Positions 21,741 to 32,992 of a DNA stretch of 64,000 nt are shown in pieces. Under the pieces are notes generated by a model that saw only the letters and a list, made by a program, of their open reading frames with translations, was not told the origin of the DNA and ran no database searches. The stretch comes from Lithodes maja (taxonomy: Eukaryota > Arthropoda > Malacostraca > Decapoda > Lithodidae), in NCBI GenBank assembly GCA_037953745.1, contig JBAKBP010007609.1, forward strand, positions 1-64,000, read 5' to 3'. A program made the position numbers and the translations under genes. Every line of letters begins with the position of its first letter. Position 1 is the stretch's first letter.

Positions 21741-23296
21741 TTTACCCCTAGACTGACCCCTGAACCAACGCCCTCTACCCTGGATTGACTTCGGCCTCTG
21801 GACGTCTTGTTACTCGCAGGGGCTGTGTAAGTCTTTGATGACTGGAATGACTGGGATTGACCACGAAAGGAACTCTTAGCATTAAATTTAGATTTAACTG
21901 GGTGCTCACTCTTGGACTTAGAAGTAGTGGCAGGTTGTGAGTCTAAAAGAAAATTGACAGTGCGTCAGGCATCGTCTGAGGCTAGGGTCTTGGTGAAAAC
22001 ATTTGATAATATTAGTCTCCTACCGATCTCTGCAGGGATTCTCCTAACCAAGTACACCCTCAGGTCTTGACGTACCCGTACTGCCTCAAAGAGAGCAGTC
22101 CGGACATCGCCGAGAGACTGAATGGAGTTTTGGAGAAGAAGGCGCCTAGTCAGAGAAAGAGCCTTCTGGGTCCCGGCGTCCAGTACTGACTCAGTCGTCC
22201 TGGCCAGAGAGGCCGCTAGCTGACGGCTGAGCAAATACTGGGACGCCAGTCTCCAGGCTTTCTGCCTCATCTTATAAGTCTTTATCGATCTGGACCTGTG
22301 TGGGAGGACAAAAAGGTTCAGGTAACTGACATAAAGAAAGTTTAGAGGCCCCCCAAAAAATCAAGAATATGTTGAGGTATCCCTACCGCCTTGCCTACTG
22401 GCATTGAAAACCAATGATTGTCTTCTTGTGGGAGCTGGTGACTGCTCTTACTTGTTATTGTGCTGGCAAACAGCTGGGCCTCTCGTCCCCATGCAACCCA
22501 TGGCCCTGACTCCCCCCCTTGAATTTGGACTAGTGAAGACCCATCTGAGTCCCTGAAGGGTATAGCATTTAACTCTGGGGTCAAGCCCTGTAATTATATG
22601 AAATCATCAAACCCATCAGATTTTGACCAGTCGGAAAAAAGTTTTCCGGCGGAAGCGGCAGGGTCTGGCATGTAAACAAAATAGTCAGGATTATAAAATG
22701 TAGGAATGGCCCTAACGACAACATCAAGTACCTCTCCAGACTGGTTCTTGGCCCTTAATTTTCTAGCCTCACTCGCCTCAATAACCCAATGTTCCAGCAC
22801 AGGTGACTCTCCCGTAACTGTGGGTTGTGCGACCTCAGGGCGTAAAGGCTGAACAACAGACCAAGACGTATCCGGTCCATATAAAAGTGGCATAGGGCCC
22901 TTTTTACTGGGAATGAATTTATCAAGTGGGGGAGGAAGCAAATCAGAGAACAACTTCAGATTCGACGGCAACAGCGCCGTAGCTCCCGAAGTGGAAGCTA
23001 TAGGAGTGACAGTAGGGGGAGGTAAAGTTACATCAACCTGAGGTTGCACGAGTACTTGCTCTAGAGGTCTCACCACCGGGGCTACTGGTACCGGAACTGA
23101 CACCCGTCGCTCACCTTTAACCTGTCTCATAAAATCAAATAACTCCTGTAATTGTTCCCTCGTGACAAAAACCCCACTTTCTTGGTCTGACTGGGACGCG
23201 GACTCCGGCATCTCTGACTCCTGTGTTCCCGATTGCCGAGAAGTAGGACGTTGGCCAGACGCCAGCTCCTCGGCGTGTACTCCTTGTTGGTGTATA

Positions 23297-24310
23297 CAGT
23301 AAACTTCCGTTAATCCGACGACCGATAATTCGAATCTCCCAATAGTCCAAATTTTTCAATTTGAGGCCAAATCCGAATTCTCCCAATAGTCCGAATTTTT
23401 GAATTTGAGGCCAAATCCGAATTCACCCAATAGTTCGATTTTTTGGGCCTGTCAAGGCCTACTTCAAGTCGATTGGCCTTTCTGAGGACACCAAGGCTGT
23501 CCTATTCCTGGATAACTGCAGAGCACATCCATAACATGCACCAACTGGGCCGCCGATCAGATGAACCAGACAACCCTAGACCTGCAACAATGCCTCTCAC
23601 AGACGACTCACGTACCAGCTCACCTGAACCTCTTACCACACCAGAACCTATGCCTCCTGCTGATTTTGAAGGCTGGGAGGACCTAGCATCCCCTGTGAAG
23701 GCCACTCCTGAGGTAGCCCCAGCCACCCCTGTGGTAGCTCCTGCCAGCCTAGCCACTCCTGAGGTAGCCCCAGCCGCCCCTGTGGTAGCCCCAGCCGCCC
23801 CTGTGGTAGCCCCAGCCGCCCCTGTGGTAGCCCCAGCCAGCCTAGCCACTCCTGAGGTAGCCCTAGCTCCCCCTTCAGATATTGAAGGCTTGGAGGATAT
23901 GGCTGTGGAGTAATAATCAGTGAAGTGTAGTAGATTTAAGGACCCCCAAAAAAATATAAAACCAGCAAAATACAAAAAAAAAATAAGTCTTTTTAAGTTC
24001 ATTTTACATTAAAGTACACTTACAGTGCAGAGCAGTGATTATAAGTTACTAATATGGGGCTAGGGGGCTAGTGGCTGGTTGGGGGCTGGTGCTGGGGGCT
24101 TATCTTCAATGCTACACATCTCTTCTCTTCATATAAGGTGAGTTAAAGTCATGATTAGTCATTATTATCATTATTATCATGCGTTTGTGTCTTGGTTTGG
24201 GTCTTCAAAAAAAAGTTGGGGGGGGGGGGGGTAACGTCCGATAATCCGAAAAATCCACTAATCCGAACGAGGGCCGGTCCGCTGCCCTTCGGATTAACGG
24301 AAGTTTACTG
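23297..24310 (+). mobile_element. Tigger/pogo-like DNA transposon, internally deleted
   Basis: The ends are perfect 22-bp inverted repeats beginning CAGTAAACTTCCGTTAATCC, flanked by TA on both sides (23295-23296, 24311-24312), the target duplication of the Tc1/mariner superfamily. Internally 23440-23540 encodes YFKSIGLSEDTKAVLFLDNC followed by RAHP and a stop, matching the second-Asp block of a DDE transposase. It then continues into a Pro/Ala/Val-rich repeat, so most of the transposase is gone. It sits in the DIRS C gag gene and is younger than it. Confidence 0.85.
23443..23913 (+). pseudogene. transposase remnant with PVVAPAA repeats
   Basis: The frame over 23590-23913 reads PLTDDSRTSSPEP, then repeats of APAAPVVAPAAPVVAP and TPEVAPA, ending in DIEGLEDMAVE. 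The repeat is a ~24-bp minisatellite (CCCCAGCCGCCCCTGTGGTA). It probably comes from the low-complexity C-terminal tail of the transposase. The DDE fragment lies upstream in another frame, so this is not a functional protein. Confidence 0.45.
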
Positions 24311-25253
24311 TATTAGATCTCGGTGACTGGGTCGGGGGGGCCGGTAAAGCCTCCAACCGAGACTCGCCGACCCGGGCAGCGGAATTGTGTGTTCTTGTTT
24401 GTGCTTCATCGAGAATGCTGGGCTCGGAAAGGTCTCGAAAGTTCAGATCCGGGATGTCATACTCTGTCGAGTCTTGCACTGAGGCGGGCTGGTCAGAAGA
24501 GCTGTCATACTCTTGCCGGCGAGAACACACGCTGCTGCCCCTCTCCGTTCCTAATACCGGCACGGCCGTAGTTTCTGGCTGCGGGTTGTGAGGAATGGTA
24601 AACCAGTGAGAATGGCCTGAGACATGACTAGATGTGCCTCTGGTAGCCTCCCTACTCGACGAAGACTGTTTAACCGGCTTGGGTGGTGGCTGCGCCGCCT
24701 TCTTCGACGATGAGGAGGACTTCCTAGACCGACTCTTCTTCGACTTGTCATCGCCGGCAGATAATGCGGCGTCAAAATCAGAGTGAGACCTTTTAGCTGC
24801 TTGTTCAACAGAAGGCGACGTGGGTCTTGGTCTAGGAGAGTGGGACCTGTCACGCCTACTCGATGACGGAGGTGCTTCCGGCGGATCTGAGGTCCTAGGC
24901 CGCTTAGACTGGCGGGAGGAAGTTTCACGAGAACCCCCAAGGGGGGATGTAACTGACGCCCCTTTAAGTAAATCTTCTAGAATTTGGTCATCCAATTGTA
25001 ATGATTTATGGGCTACCGTCTTACAGTACGCTACATACACTGACTGAATGTGAAGTAAAATAGTCTTGCACTGACTATCAGCATTGTTTAAATAAGCATT
25101 GCGGAGGGCTGAACACTTGGGGCATGATTGGGAAAGCCAACGACCACGAGATCGGTCTAGACATGGAACACACTTAACACATAGAATGTACCCAATGACC
25201 GTTAAATTTTTACAACCCAAAGCAGAGCAAAAAGAGAACCCACTCTTATCCAT

Positions 25254-26789
25254 GATTTAATAACTTCCTCCTGCCAGGGAGATTGCAGAACCTCCTAGGT
25301 GTCCCACATGTGAACCTGTGGGTGAGAAAATTCCAAGAATCAATGCTCATACGGACACGCTAGGCTGGCAAAGCTAATATTCAAGATATATCTCCCAACG
25401 TTAAAGAGAAAGAAGAATTGAGTAACACTAAACAATCTTAGTTCCCCTTATGTTAAGTACATTCCCCAGAAATGTAAGTGAGTAGTTAGTAGCCTACCAT
25501 GTGCTACTTATGTATATAACTTCTTACCTAAGTGATTAACACTGACCTCATCCTTTCTTGTGATGCAAGAACTAAACCCGGCGACAACGCAACTATGGAT
25601 ATTAATTCTTAACCCCGGCGGACCAGCGCCATTAATGCAAGCTACACAGATAACTGAAAGCTACAAGATAGGAATGGGTGAGTTCGTTTCTCGGCTCAGC
25701 CGTAATTGTCCCGGCGGCAGTGGCTCCCCACTTACAACCACCCGGATTAACGTTCGGACAGTACCAAGCAACGAACTTTTTTATTGTTAAGTTTATGCGG
25801 CGGAATAAGTTGTGGTAACGGAGGCGGGCTAGCCGAACACTCTCAGAACACAATTTTAGTAAAATGCCGGTCAAGCCGAAATCATACTAAACGCCGTAAA
25901 CAAAACCAATAAAATCCATTTCAATCCCGTACCAAGCGAGGATATCTGAATTTTAACACAACTCTAGTTGTTTCCCGGCAGAAAAACCACGCGAAACAAC
26001 TAGAAGCACGTTGTTTTAAGTCTCACTTCTATAAAAATTCCGCCGGAAGGGCCAACCCTCCAAACAAAGGAATGAACAACGTGTACATACATGGCATGGT
26101 TATACTGTAGATGAATAACAATAAAAGACTCAATAATAACACGTCCTAGCCATATATACACAACCTACATGAGGCCAACTAGATGGGGGCAGATGGCGAT
26201 GAAATCAGTCATTGTAGCACAAACCTGCGATCCAGCGATGACCCTCAGACAAGTAGAGAACATGAAGCGTAGGATGACGAAGCAGCATGGCTCCGTGCAG
26301 GACCCCTCAACTACGTGAGGCAGCCCCCGAGCACTAGCCCATGTGGCATACTGTTGCACACCCAAAATGGACCAAACAACAGGCCCCGGTTCACCCTATA
26401 AGAAGCCTCATGACTAACAGTGAACTAAATATGAGCTAGGATAATAAAACAAGCACTTAGGAGCCTCGCCTTATCACAACGAGGACTCCGCCTAACTCAC
26501 TCGCTTTAGCAATTTGAACCCTGAAAAAAAGTCTCCAGGGCCCACTATTAGACACTCACAGCCTACGCCTAGTCTATAAGCTACCTATCCTCAGCACTGA
26601 GCATGTACATGTGAGCAAAAGACTCACCATAACCGAGGGGAGGTGAAGAATGAAGGCTGGGCTGGAGCGCCCCAACACACGTCCGTCACTAGTGGGCCCG
26701 GGAGATATAAGGACAAGTAATCGCTTCGATGAGTGAGGCGAAGCGTGCAGAAACAGCAGACGCATGAGAAGCGCAATGCTAAGATCAAG
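25254..26789 (-). other. DIRS C 5' leader
   Basis: No gene is supported. GCCGG motifs recur (AACCCCGGCGG, CCCGGCGGCAG, CGCCGGAAGGG), as in the other leaders, but the rest of the sequence differs from A, B and D. Confidence 0.6.
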
Positions 26790-27016
26790 TTTAATCTTTT
26801 TATTTTATTATTTTTTGCTAGTTTTTTCTAGTAGTGGTACCCACATCGTATAGGACGAGTCCGTGAGTGTTTTTTAAGAGCGTTTTTCTCACGATGTGTG
26901 GCAATCGTATTTTGATCTCTCCCGGGCGGGAAGTTTGAAAGACAAGCTTGAGTTCAAAGATTGTCCATAAACAATGTTAAGGCGCATCGTCAATGATGAA
27001 GGGGCCACTAATAAAT
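26790..27016 (-). repeat. DIRS C left inverted terminal repeat, divergent type
   Basis: It ends GGGGCCACTAATAAAT like the other left ends. The interior differs in sequence but keeps the same plan: a TAGTTTTTTCTA stem where others have CGAAGTTTTTTCG, then a GGTACCCACA segment where others have GAGAACCCAA. Confidence 0.7.
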
Positions 27017-27050
27017 ATATGGCAGGGGCTTAATACGCTTTTCCCACATT

Positions 27051-27256
27051 GAAAATTATCTAATGATAATTTTCAGACAGGTTAGGAGAGAGGTATCCTG
27101 ACCAGGATTCGAACCCACTCACTCCAGGTATATATGGGAGAGTTGAGCACCGTAACCACTCGGCCATGAGCTGAGTGGTTACGGTGCTCAACTCTCCCAA
27201 TTATACTTGGAGTGAGTGGGTTCGAATCCTGGTTAGGATACCTCTCTCCCAACCAT
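27051..27256. repeat. palindrome of two head-to-head tRNA-like units
   Basis: 27081-27161 and 27173-27253 are inverted copies around an 11-base loop. The minus unit has a perfect A box (TGGCCGAGTGG, 27156-27166) and both units have a B box GGTTCGAATCC (27105-27115 minus, 27219-27229 plus). Neither closes a tRNA cloverleaf. Next to it, 27051-27074 is a separate perfect 10-bp hairpin (GAAAATTATC, loop TAAT). Confidence 0.75.
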
Positions 27257-27480
27257 TGAAAATTATGCTGTACTGTACAGTGAAGAGAATATGGAGCCCT
27301 TTTCTAATGTATTGGAGTACAGTATCACATGTAGCCTAGTCTTATTTCCTCTCTACCTATGACGAAAAATTAATTCTTAGCACATACATTTAACAAACAA
27401 GAACAAAGCTTTGAAGTCACCAAATGATAAGATGTGCAGAAGGCATATTTTGTTAATTAATAGAGAATATTAAAGGTGGG
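27257..27480. other. non-coding, nothing recognised
   Basis: AT-rich spacer between the palindrome and the fold-back element; no gene or motif is supported. Confidence 0.4.
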
Positions 27481-27690
27481 GGCGCATGGGTTGAGATAAA
27501 CATGGAATGATAATCGCCGAGCTGTACATAATTATCTTGCAAAATGCAATGGCACTGAAATAATTATTAACAATGGTATAAAGGATTTTGTGGATCGTCT
27601 ATACTGGGCCTGTGATGTCACAAGAGTGTAAGTCCACCATCCAGTCCAGGATGAGGATACTGGTGTGACGTCACTATGACGTCACAATAT

Positions 27691-29841
27691 ATATAGACTA
27701 AATTATAGTAAGGCGGATTATGAATCATTACGAGGATACTTTGCAAATATAGATTGGTCATTTATTGAGCAAGAACAGAATATTCAGGTAAAATACACCA
27801 TGTTACTAGACATTTACAGGGAGGGGGTAGATAAATATGTACCAACATTTAAGGATAGAAAGCTGGTTAAGGAGAAAGAGTGGTTTAACATGCGATGTCA
27901 CATTGCCCAGAACAAAAAGGACTCTGCATGGAATAAAGTGAGAAGGAGACACACTGAGGAAAAATGGAATGAGTATAAGAATGCTAGAAACAACTATGTC
28001 AGGACTATAAGAGAGGAGAAAAAGAACTTTGAAAAAGATATAGTAAACAAATGTAATAAAGAACCCAAACTGTTCTATAGTTATATCAACGGCAAAACAA
28101 AAATAAAGGACAAAATAACAAAGCTTAGGGTAGAGGGTCAATTATATGAAGACACAGTGGGTATGTGTGAAATTATGAATGATACATTAACATCCGTGTT
28201 TGTGGAGGAGGATGACTATGTAGAACCTGTGGTGGAATTGAACGAGATACAGGGACTAGAGTCGATAGAAGTCAACAAGGATGAACTAAAATCATTGTTA
28301 GAAGAATTGGACGTGAGAAAATCTATGGGCCCAGATAACATTGCTGGATGGGTATTGAGAGAATGTTCTGAACAACTAGTGAGACCTATTTTTAATATTG
28401 TTCAACACTCATTAAACAAGGGGGAACTTCCCTTAGAATGGAAACAAGCAAATATAACTCCAATATATAAAAGTGGAAATAAAGAAGACCCGCTAAATTA
28501 TCGACCGGTATCCTTAACGAGTGTTATATGCAAGCTTTGTGAAAAGATTATTAGAAAAAGATGGGTGGGTATGTTGGAGGAGAGGGAAATAATTTCAAGC
28601 AAGCAGTTCGGGTTCAGAAAAGGTCATTCGTGTACCACAAATTTGTTGAGTTACTATGATAGGGTAATTGACATTGTACAAGGGAGGGAGGGGTGGGTGG
28701 ATTGTATTTACTTAGATTTCAAGAAGGCATTTGATAAGGTGCCTCATAAGAGATTGTTGTGGAAGCTCAGGACTGTGGGGCGGGTTGAGGGAGTATTATT
28801 AAAGTGGATGGAAAACTATTTAATTGGGAGGGAAATGCGAACAGTAATAAAAGGAAAGTTCTCCTCGTGGAAAAGGGTAAAAAGCGGAGTGCCTCAAGGA
28901 TCGGTGTTGGCCCCAATCATGTTTTTGGTTTTCATCAACGACCTTCAAATGGGAATAGGCTCATATATATCTATGTTTGCTGATGATGCAAAATTAATGA
29001 AGCATATTACAAGTAGGAGTAGTTGTGAAGAATTACAGAGAGACCTAGATAAGTTATATGAGTGGAGTCAAACTTGGAAAATGGAATTCAACACGAGTAA
29101 GTGTCAGGTTCTTGAGATGGGAAAAAGTAAATATAGACCTTCTTGGGGATATAAAATAGGAGATGAAATAATTAGTAAAGCTGTGAAAGAAAAAGACCTA
29201 GGGGTAGTTGTGGCAGACAGCTTGTCACCTGAACAGCATATAAATAAAATAACTGGTGAAACCTATGCAGTGTTGACTAACATGAGAATAGCTCTGAATT
29301 ATTTAGATGAAGAGATGTTAGCAAAAATAATAGGGACAATAATACGACCAAGACTGGAGTATGCAGCAGTGGTGTGGTCTCCACACCTTATAAAACATAA
29401 TAAAAAACTGGAAAGAGTTCAGAGAGTTGCCACTAAGATGATAGCTAGCCTTAGAGACCTGCCTTATGAGGAAAGATTGGAGAGGCTAAAGCTGCCAACG
29501 CTGAGGGAGAGGAGAGAGAGAGGTGACATGATCATGATGTTTAAGTGTGTGAAAGGTTTTGAGAAGATCGACAAGGGAGATTTTGTGGTGAGGGACGAGG
29601 GAAGAACCAGGGGTCATGATTGTAAGTTGAGGAAAGTTATATGTAAGTCTGATGTAAGAAAGTTCAGCTTCCCGTATAGAAGCATTGAGTGTTGGAATAA
29701 GTTGGATGGGGAGGTGGTGGGAGCAAGAAATATCCAAACTTTTAAAGCAAAATTGGATAAATGTAGAGAGAGAGACAGGACAACACGAGCTTAGGCTCAA
29801 ATCCTGTATACTACAATTAGGTGAGTACAATTAGGTGAGTA
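27691..29841 (+). mobile_element. CR1-like LINE copy 2, 5'-truncated
   Basis: It corresponds to copy 1 from 13428 onward (constant offset 14263). By eye I found only two substitutions in the coding part: GGCTCC/GGCCCC, and GCAAAA/GAAAAA, which changes Ala to Glu. The tail has two ATTAGGTGAGTACA units where copy 1 has one. The 5' break shares ATATAGACTA with the flanking sequence, a microhomology join. This is a very recent insertion. Confidence 0.9.
27800..29794 (+). pseudogene. LINE copy 2 ORF2, truncated but open RT
   Basis: The 664-codon frame is identical to the RT and C-terminal part of the copy 1 ORF2 except KAVKEKDLG for KAVKAKDLG. It includes YLDFKKAFDKVPHKR, SGVPQGSVLAPIMF and FADDAKL. 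The endonuclease, ORF1 and 5' UTR are missing, so it cannot mobilise itself. The initiating Met is merely internal Met368-equivalent of the full protein. Confidence 0.85.
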
Positions 29842-29979
29842 CAGGCCCGGTATAGACGATCCGCAAAATCCTTTATACCATTGTTAATAATTATTTCAGT
29901 GACATTGCATTTTACAGGATAATTACTGTATATGCAGGTTGGTGATTATTTTTCCATGTTTACCTCAACCCATGAGCCT

Positions 29980-30635
29980 TAAAGGTTAAATAGCTGAATT
30001 GTGTGCTGACTATTGAATGTGAATTGTACAGGAGCCTCACAACATCTAACCTCGGAAACCCCACTAAGTAAAACAAATGTTCTTTGCAAAGTGAATTATG
30101 AATTAAGATAATACAGTACTGTACTCCAGACTGCTTAGATTTAATACATACGTTAATCTCCAACAATATCTTGATGTCTATTGCATTGGCAAATCGTGCT
30201 ACTTTATATATATTTTTTACGAAATCATCAGTACAGTAACTGAAAATTCTCAGGTCTTGACAAATGGGAGAGGCTATATGTTTTTACATAACTAGGTATG
30301 AACAAGATTATTTATTAGTCGATATATTTTCACTTGGTGGGAAGTTCAGTCCCATATCAGGTGAGTTATTTATAATTATTGTAACATTAAAAAATGCTAT
30401 GTCTTTGTATCATATTAATACCAAGTTTTCCTAATTAACAACATATTTTGCTGTAATTTTGTTTGTAAAGCTGAGCAATTAAGATGGGGACAAGGCAATT
30501 TTGTCTTAAGAAAAAAACAGACTACTGTATCTGTAAAGTGAAGGAAAGGGAGATAAGTACTTTACTATAAAACCTGTGGTCTGAATGAGCTTATTACAGT
30601 ATCATCCAAGTTTCTGGTGGGTTGGTTAAGGTAAC
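29980..30635. other. AT-rich non-coding stretch
   Basis: No gene is supported; AT-rich sequence with short direct repeats only. Confidence 0.4.
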
Positions 30636-30760
30636 ATTGGTTGTTGTTGTTGTTGTTCCCCAGGCTGCCTGGCCGAACAGCCACAAGGCCCCGAGCAAGG
30701 CCATAACCGAGAGCCCCCACAGAACCCCCCCTGCCTACCACAATAAAGCCTGGGTGACCG
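30636..30760 (-). pseudogene. 3' end of a LINE G relative with (AAC)n tail
   Basis: On the minus strand this ends in (AAC)n and, just before it, encodes ALWLFGQAAW. This is related to LRDSGLFGKAA at the end of LINE G (31535-31798), with the same spacing to the AAC tail. Only the last few dozen codons can be matched. Confidence 0.5.
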
Positions 30761-31510
30761 AAGCCACTCCAAGGCAGGGAGCTGAGGAGGGTGTGGAAAT
30801 GCCCAGGAAATCAAAGCCCCACCCAGGGCCCTGTGCCCCTCAGCAATTATGAAGAGAAAGTTGAGGGGCAAAAGAAAAATTTGACGCTTTGGCTTCCGAT
30901 CTGCCAACCTCTAGGTTGGCAGAGACGGAAGAGACGCCGTCACTTGAGATCTAGAAAATATATAAGTAAAAAGAACAGTCAGAGTAAGCTATGGGTATGG
31001 CAGAGATCGCTCTGCTCTCACTCTGATAGACCAGCCCATCACCACACGACTAGAACCCAATCCTCTCAGCATCAGCTAAGAAAGGCCCTAAAAAGCCGCC
31101 TTTGGCGGGGGGATAACTCCCTTATTTCAACCCCTTTCGGGGTTTGGGCACCCGCCTAGGGTTCTTCTTCGAGAGCTTATTCTTCATAAGGTTAGTAAAT
31201 TATTTGTAGTACCGATAATTTATATAATCATATTAACTATGAGGCGGTTGGGACAATAAGGTTCAAAGTGCCCAAATACAAACGATAAATGTCATGATTC
31301 GCTGGGTGAATCTAAATAAATTTTGATAATTTTGGAAGGTATATATGGTCAACTCTTTGTTATCACACGTTTCGTTATCCTGCAATTTAGTTATGCATTC
31401 ACACAAAATATGCACTGGCACCCATATCATGCAATAATATTGGTTATTACAGTACTTATTAGTGGGTTAAGACACAGTAGCAGAGTAAGGACCCAAGTTT
31501 ATTCAATATT
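30761..31510. other. non-coding stretch with strong short hairpins
   Basis: No gene is supported. 30893-30930 folds into a long stem (CTTCCG and CTGCCAACCT on the 5' side). 31080-31145 has two further stem-loops (CCGCCTTTGGCGG and AACCCCTTTCGGGGTT). Confidence 0.4.
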
Positions 31511-31673
31511 GGTTGTTGTTGTTGTTGTCGTTCCCTAAGCTGCCTTTCCGAACAGCCCTGAGTCCCTAAGGAAGGCCATGGCCACGGTCGGGCTTTCCCA
31601 CAGAGCTCTCAAGAGGTGTAGATTGTGTTGTTGGCGTAAGTGATTGTGTGAAATGCAGTCTTCTATGATGTGT

Positions 31674-32643
31674 TTAACCCTCTTGCCCGGGCAGCATTTA
31701 TAAATGTCGATAGTCCTATCCGGGTGATCTGGCCAAAAAATGTTGTATGTAAACATAGGCCTATATTTGTTATTTAAACTGCTAGAGAATTCACACACAT
31801 CTCAAATATAGACCTTACTTGTATCTGTAGACTGACATTGAGTAGAGCTCTCTAGGTCAACTGGTTCAGGTGTGATGACAATTTCCGTGGAGAGAGTTTT
31901 TCCGCGGATTTAGCCATATCGGACACTTTGGAACATTAATTTTCACTCTAACTGGCAATGGCGGACAAGGTCGGACTTCTTCTTCTTCTTGTTGAGGCTT
32001 GGCGGCGCTCCGATCAGCTTTGTTTACAAACGTTTCGCCGCGCGGCTTTCAAAGCACGCTTAACCCTCCAGCCCCGGCTACTCATTACATAAATATTCCC
32101 CGAAACCCGGTGGTTTTGGCCGAAAAACGTCTACGCCTAGGCTACCGTATCTTTGTTATTTTGCTTGCTTCCGCATTCCCGCGCATCCCCAAGCGTAGAT
32201 GTGTTTCGTACCTGTAGAATGGCGTTAAGTAGAGCTCTCTAAGTCAACTGGTTCAGTTGTGATGATGATTTCATTGGAGATAACTTTATGGCAAAAACAG
32301 ACACTTTACACTACTTTTCGATACTTAACAATAACATACAGGCACACACGAACAAGCGACGTACTCCTTCTTGTGGCCGGAGATGCGGGGCGTCGGTCCA
32401 GCCGGCTGTTGTTTACATACGTCGAACGTACGCCTCGCACACCAAGCTTACAGGCTTTAAGCTCATGAGTGCCTCAGAGCCCTTCCGGGTAGCTCGGGGT
32501 TGTTTTTTATGGGTGCCTAAGAGCTCTTCCGGGTGTGATGGGTTAAGGATGCTTTCAAGCATATGGATTTTAAAAGGACGCCCGGGCTCCGGGCCTTCGC
32601 AAGGTGCGTCCTTTTAAAATGCTGCCCGGGCAGGAAGGGTTAA
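31674..32643 (+). mobile_element. TTAA-flanked MITE M0, host of M1
   Basis: The ends are TTAACCCTCTTGCCCGGGCA and the complement GCCCGGGCAGGAAGGGTTAA, so about 20-bp inverted repeats bounded by TTAA on each side (31674-31677, 32640-32643). TTAA targets suggest a piggyBac-type donor. The interior resembles M1-M4 (GTAGAGCTCTCTAGGTCAAC). M1 is inserted within it. Confidence 0.75.
32060..32546 (+). mobile_element. TTAA-flanked MITE M1, nested in M0
   Basis: It is bounded by TTAA (32060-32063, 32543-32546) with ends CCCTCCAGCCCCGGC and a degraded complement. It carries the family core: GAAAAACGTCTACGCCTAGG, GTAGAGCTCTCTAAGTCAAC, and the terminal GAGTGCCTCAGAGCCCTTCC-type repeat. No coding capacity. 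Confidence 0.75.
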
Positions 32644-32992
32644 TGGTATGTGGTGCTGTGTTACACCCCGGGCAGGTGTCGACGACGGAGTCATCCAGTC
32701 TCTTCTGATAGCTCAGAAGAGCTGGATGGTGTCCGCATCTCAGCCTGGCCAGGTGGACTCTGTCCTCGCGAGGATGGGAGGATTCAGAAGGATGGATTTC
32801 GAAAGGTCGTGCCTGCAGCTGTGTGTTGTCTATGAGTGATTGGATGGAACGGCGAGAGATATGAGTATGGATATGCTTCTGGAAGCTGGTTTGGGGTGGG
32901 CAGGGAGGGAGAGAAGACAGTATTTGTGTGTCATACTGTGTGCTGGGTGTTGTTTTGATATTTCTTGGTGTCTGTGGATGTGTTGCCATTTA

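Larger units (their letters stand above)
21741..25253 (-). pseudogene. DIRS C gag-like ORF1, broken
   Basis: The frame starts at 25253 with MDKSGFSFCSALGC and CVKCVPCLDRSRG, the Cys-rich N-terminus seen in A and D. A Ser/Arg/Lys-rich segment follows at about residues 110-200 (KKSRSRKSSSSSKKAAQPPP), suggesting nucleic-acid binding. It is interrupted by the transposon at 23297-24310 and resumes at about 23280. Later pieces at 23211-22594, 22584-22342 and 22270-21965 match D gag blocks (LLYGPDTSW; KSSHQLPQEDNHWFSMPVG; LSRRLLLQNSIQSLGDVRTA). Confidence 0.75.
19974..27016 (-). mobile_element. DIRS copy C (lacks recombinase and right end)
   Basis: The minus-strand order is left terminal repeat (27016 to about 26790), leader, gag (from 25253) and RT/RNase H (from about 21730), ending abruptly at 19974 inside the MT-like region. 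It belongs to another subfamily. Its terminal repeat differs from A, B and D except for the outer ~27 bp (GTCAATGATGAAGGGGCCAC...). A Tigger-like transposon interrupts gag. Confidence 0.8.
27481..29979. mobile_element. fold-back element with ~135-bp inverted arms, split by a LINE
   Basis: The left arm (27481-27612) and right arm (29842-29979) are inverted copies, for example ATGGTATAAAGGATTTTG against CAAAATCCTTTATACCAT and CATGGGTTGAG against CTCAACCCATG. The loop contains 78 bp of its own sequence (27613-27690) with two TGACGTCA sites and then a CR1-like LINE. I could not fix the outer ends or a target duplication. Confidence 0.75.

Noticed and set aside
27156..27229. Functional tRNA genes
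   Set aside because: A and B boxes are present but the anticodon and acceptor stems do not pair.
31842..32000. A separate sixth MITE copy upstream of M1
   Set aside because: It is the left part of M0, whose right part resumes after M1 at 32547; the TIRs at 31674 and 32643 match each other.
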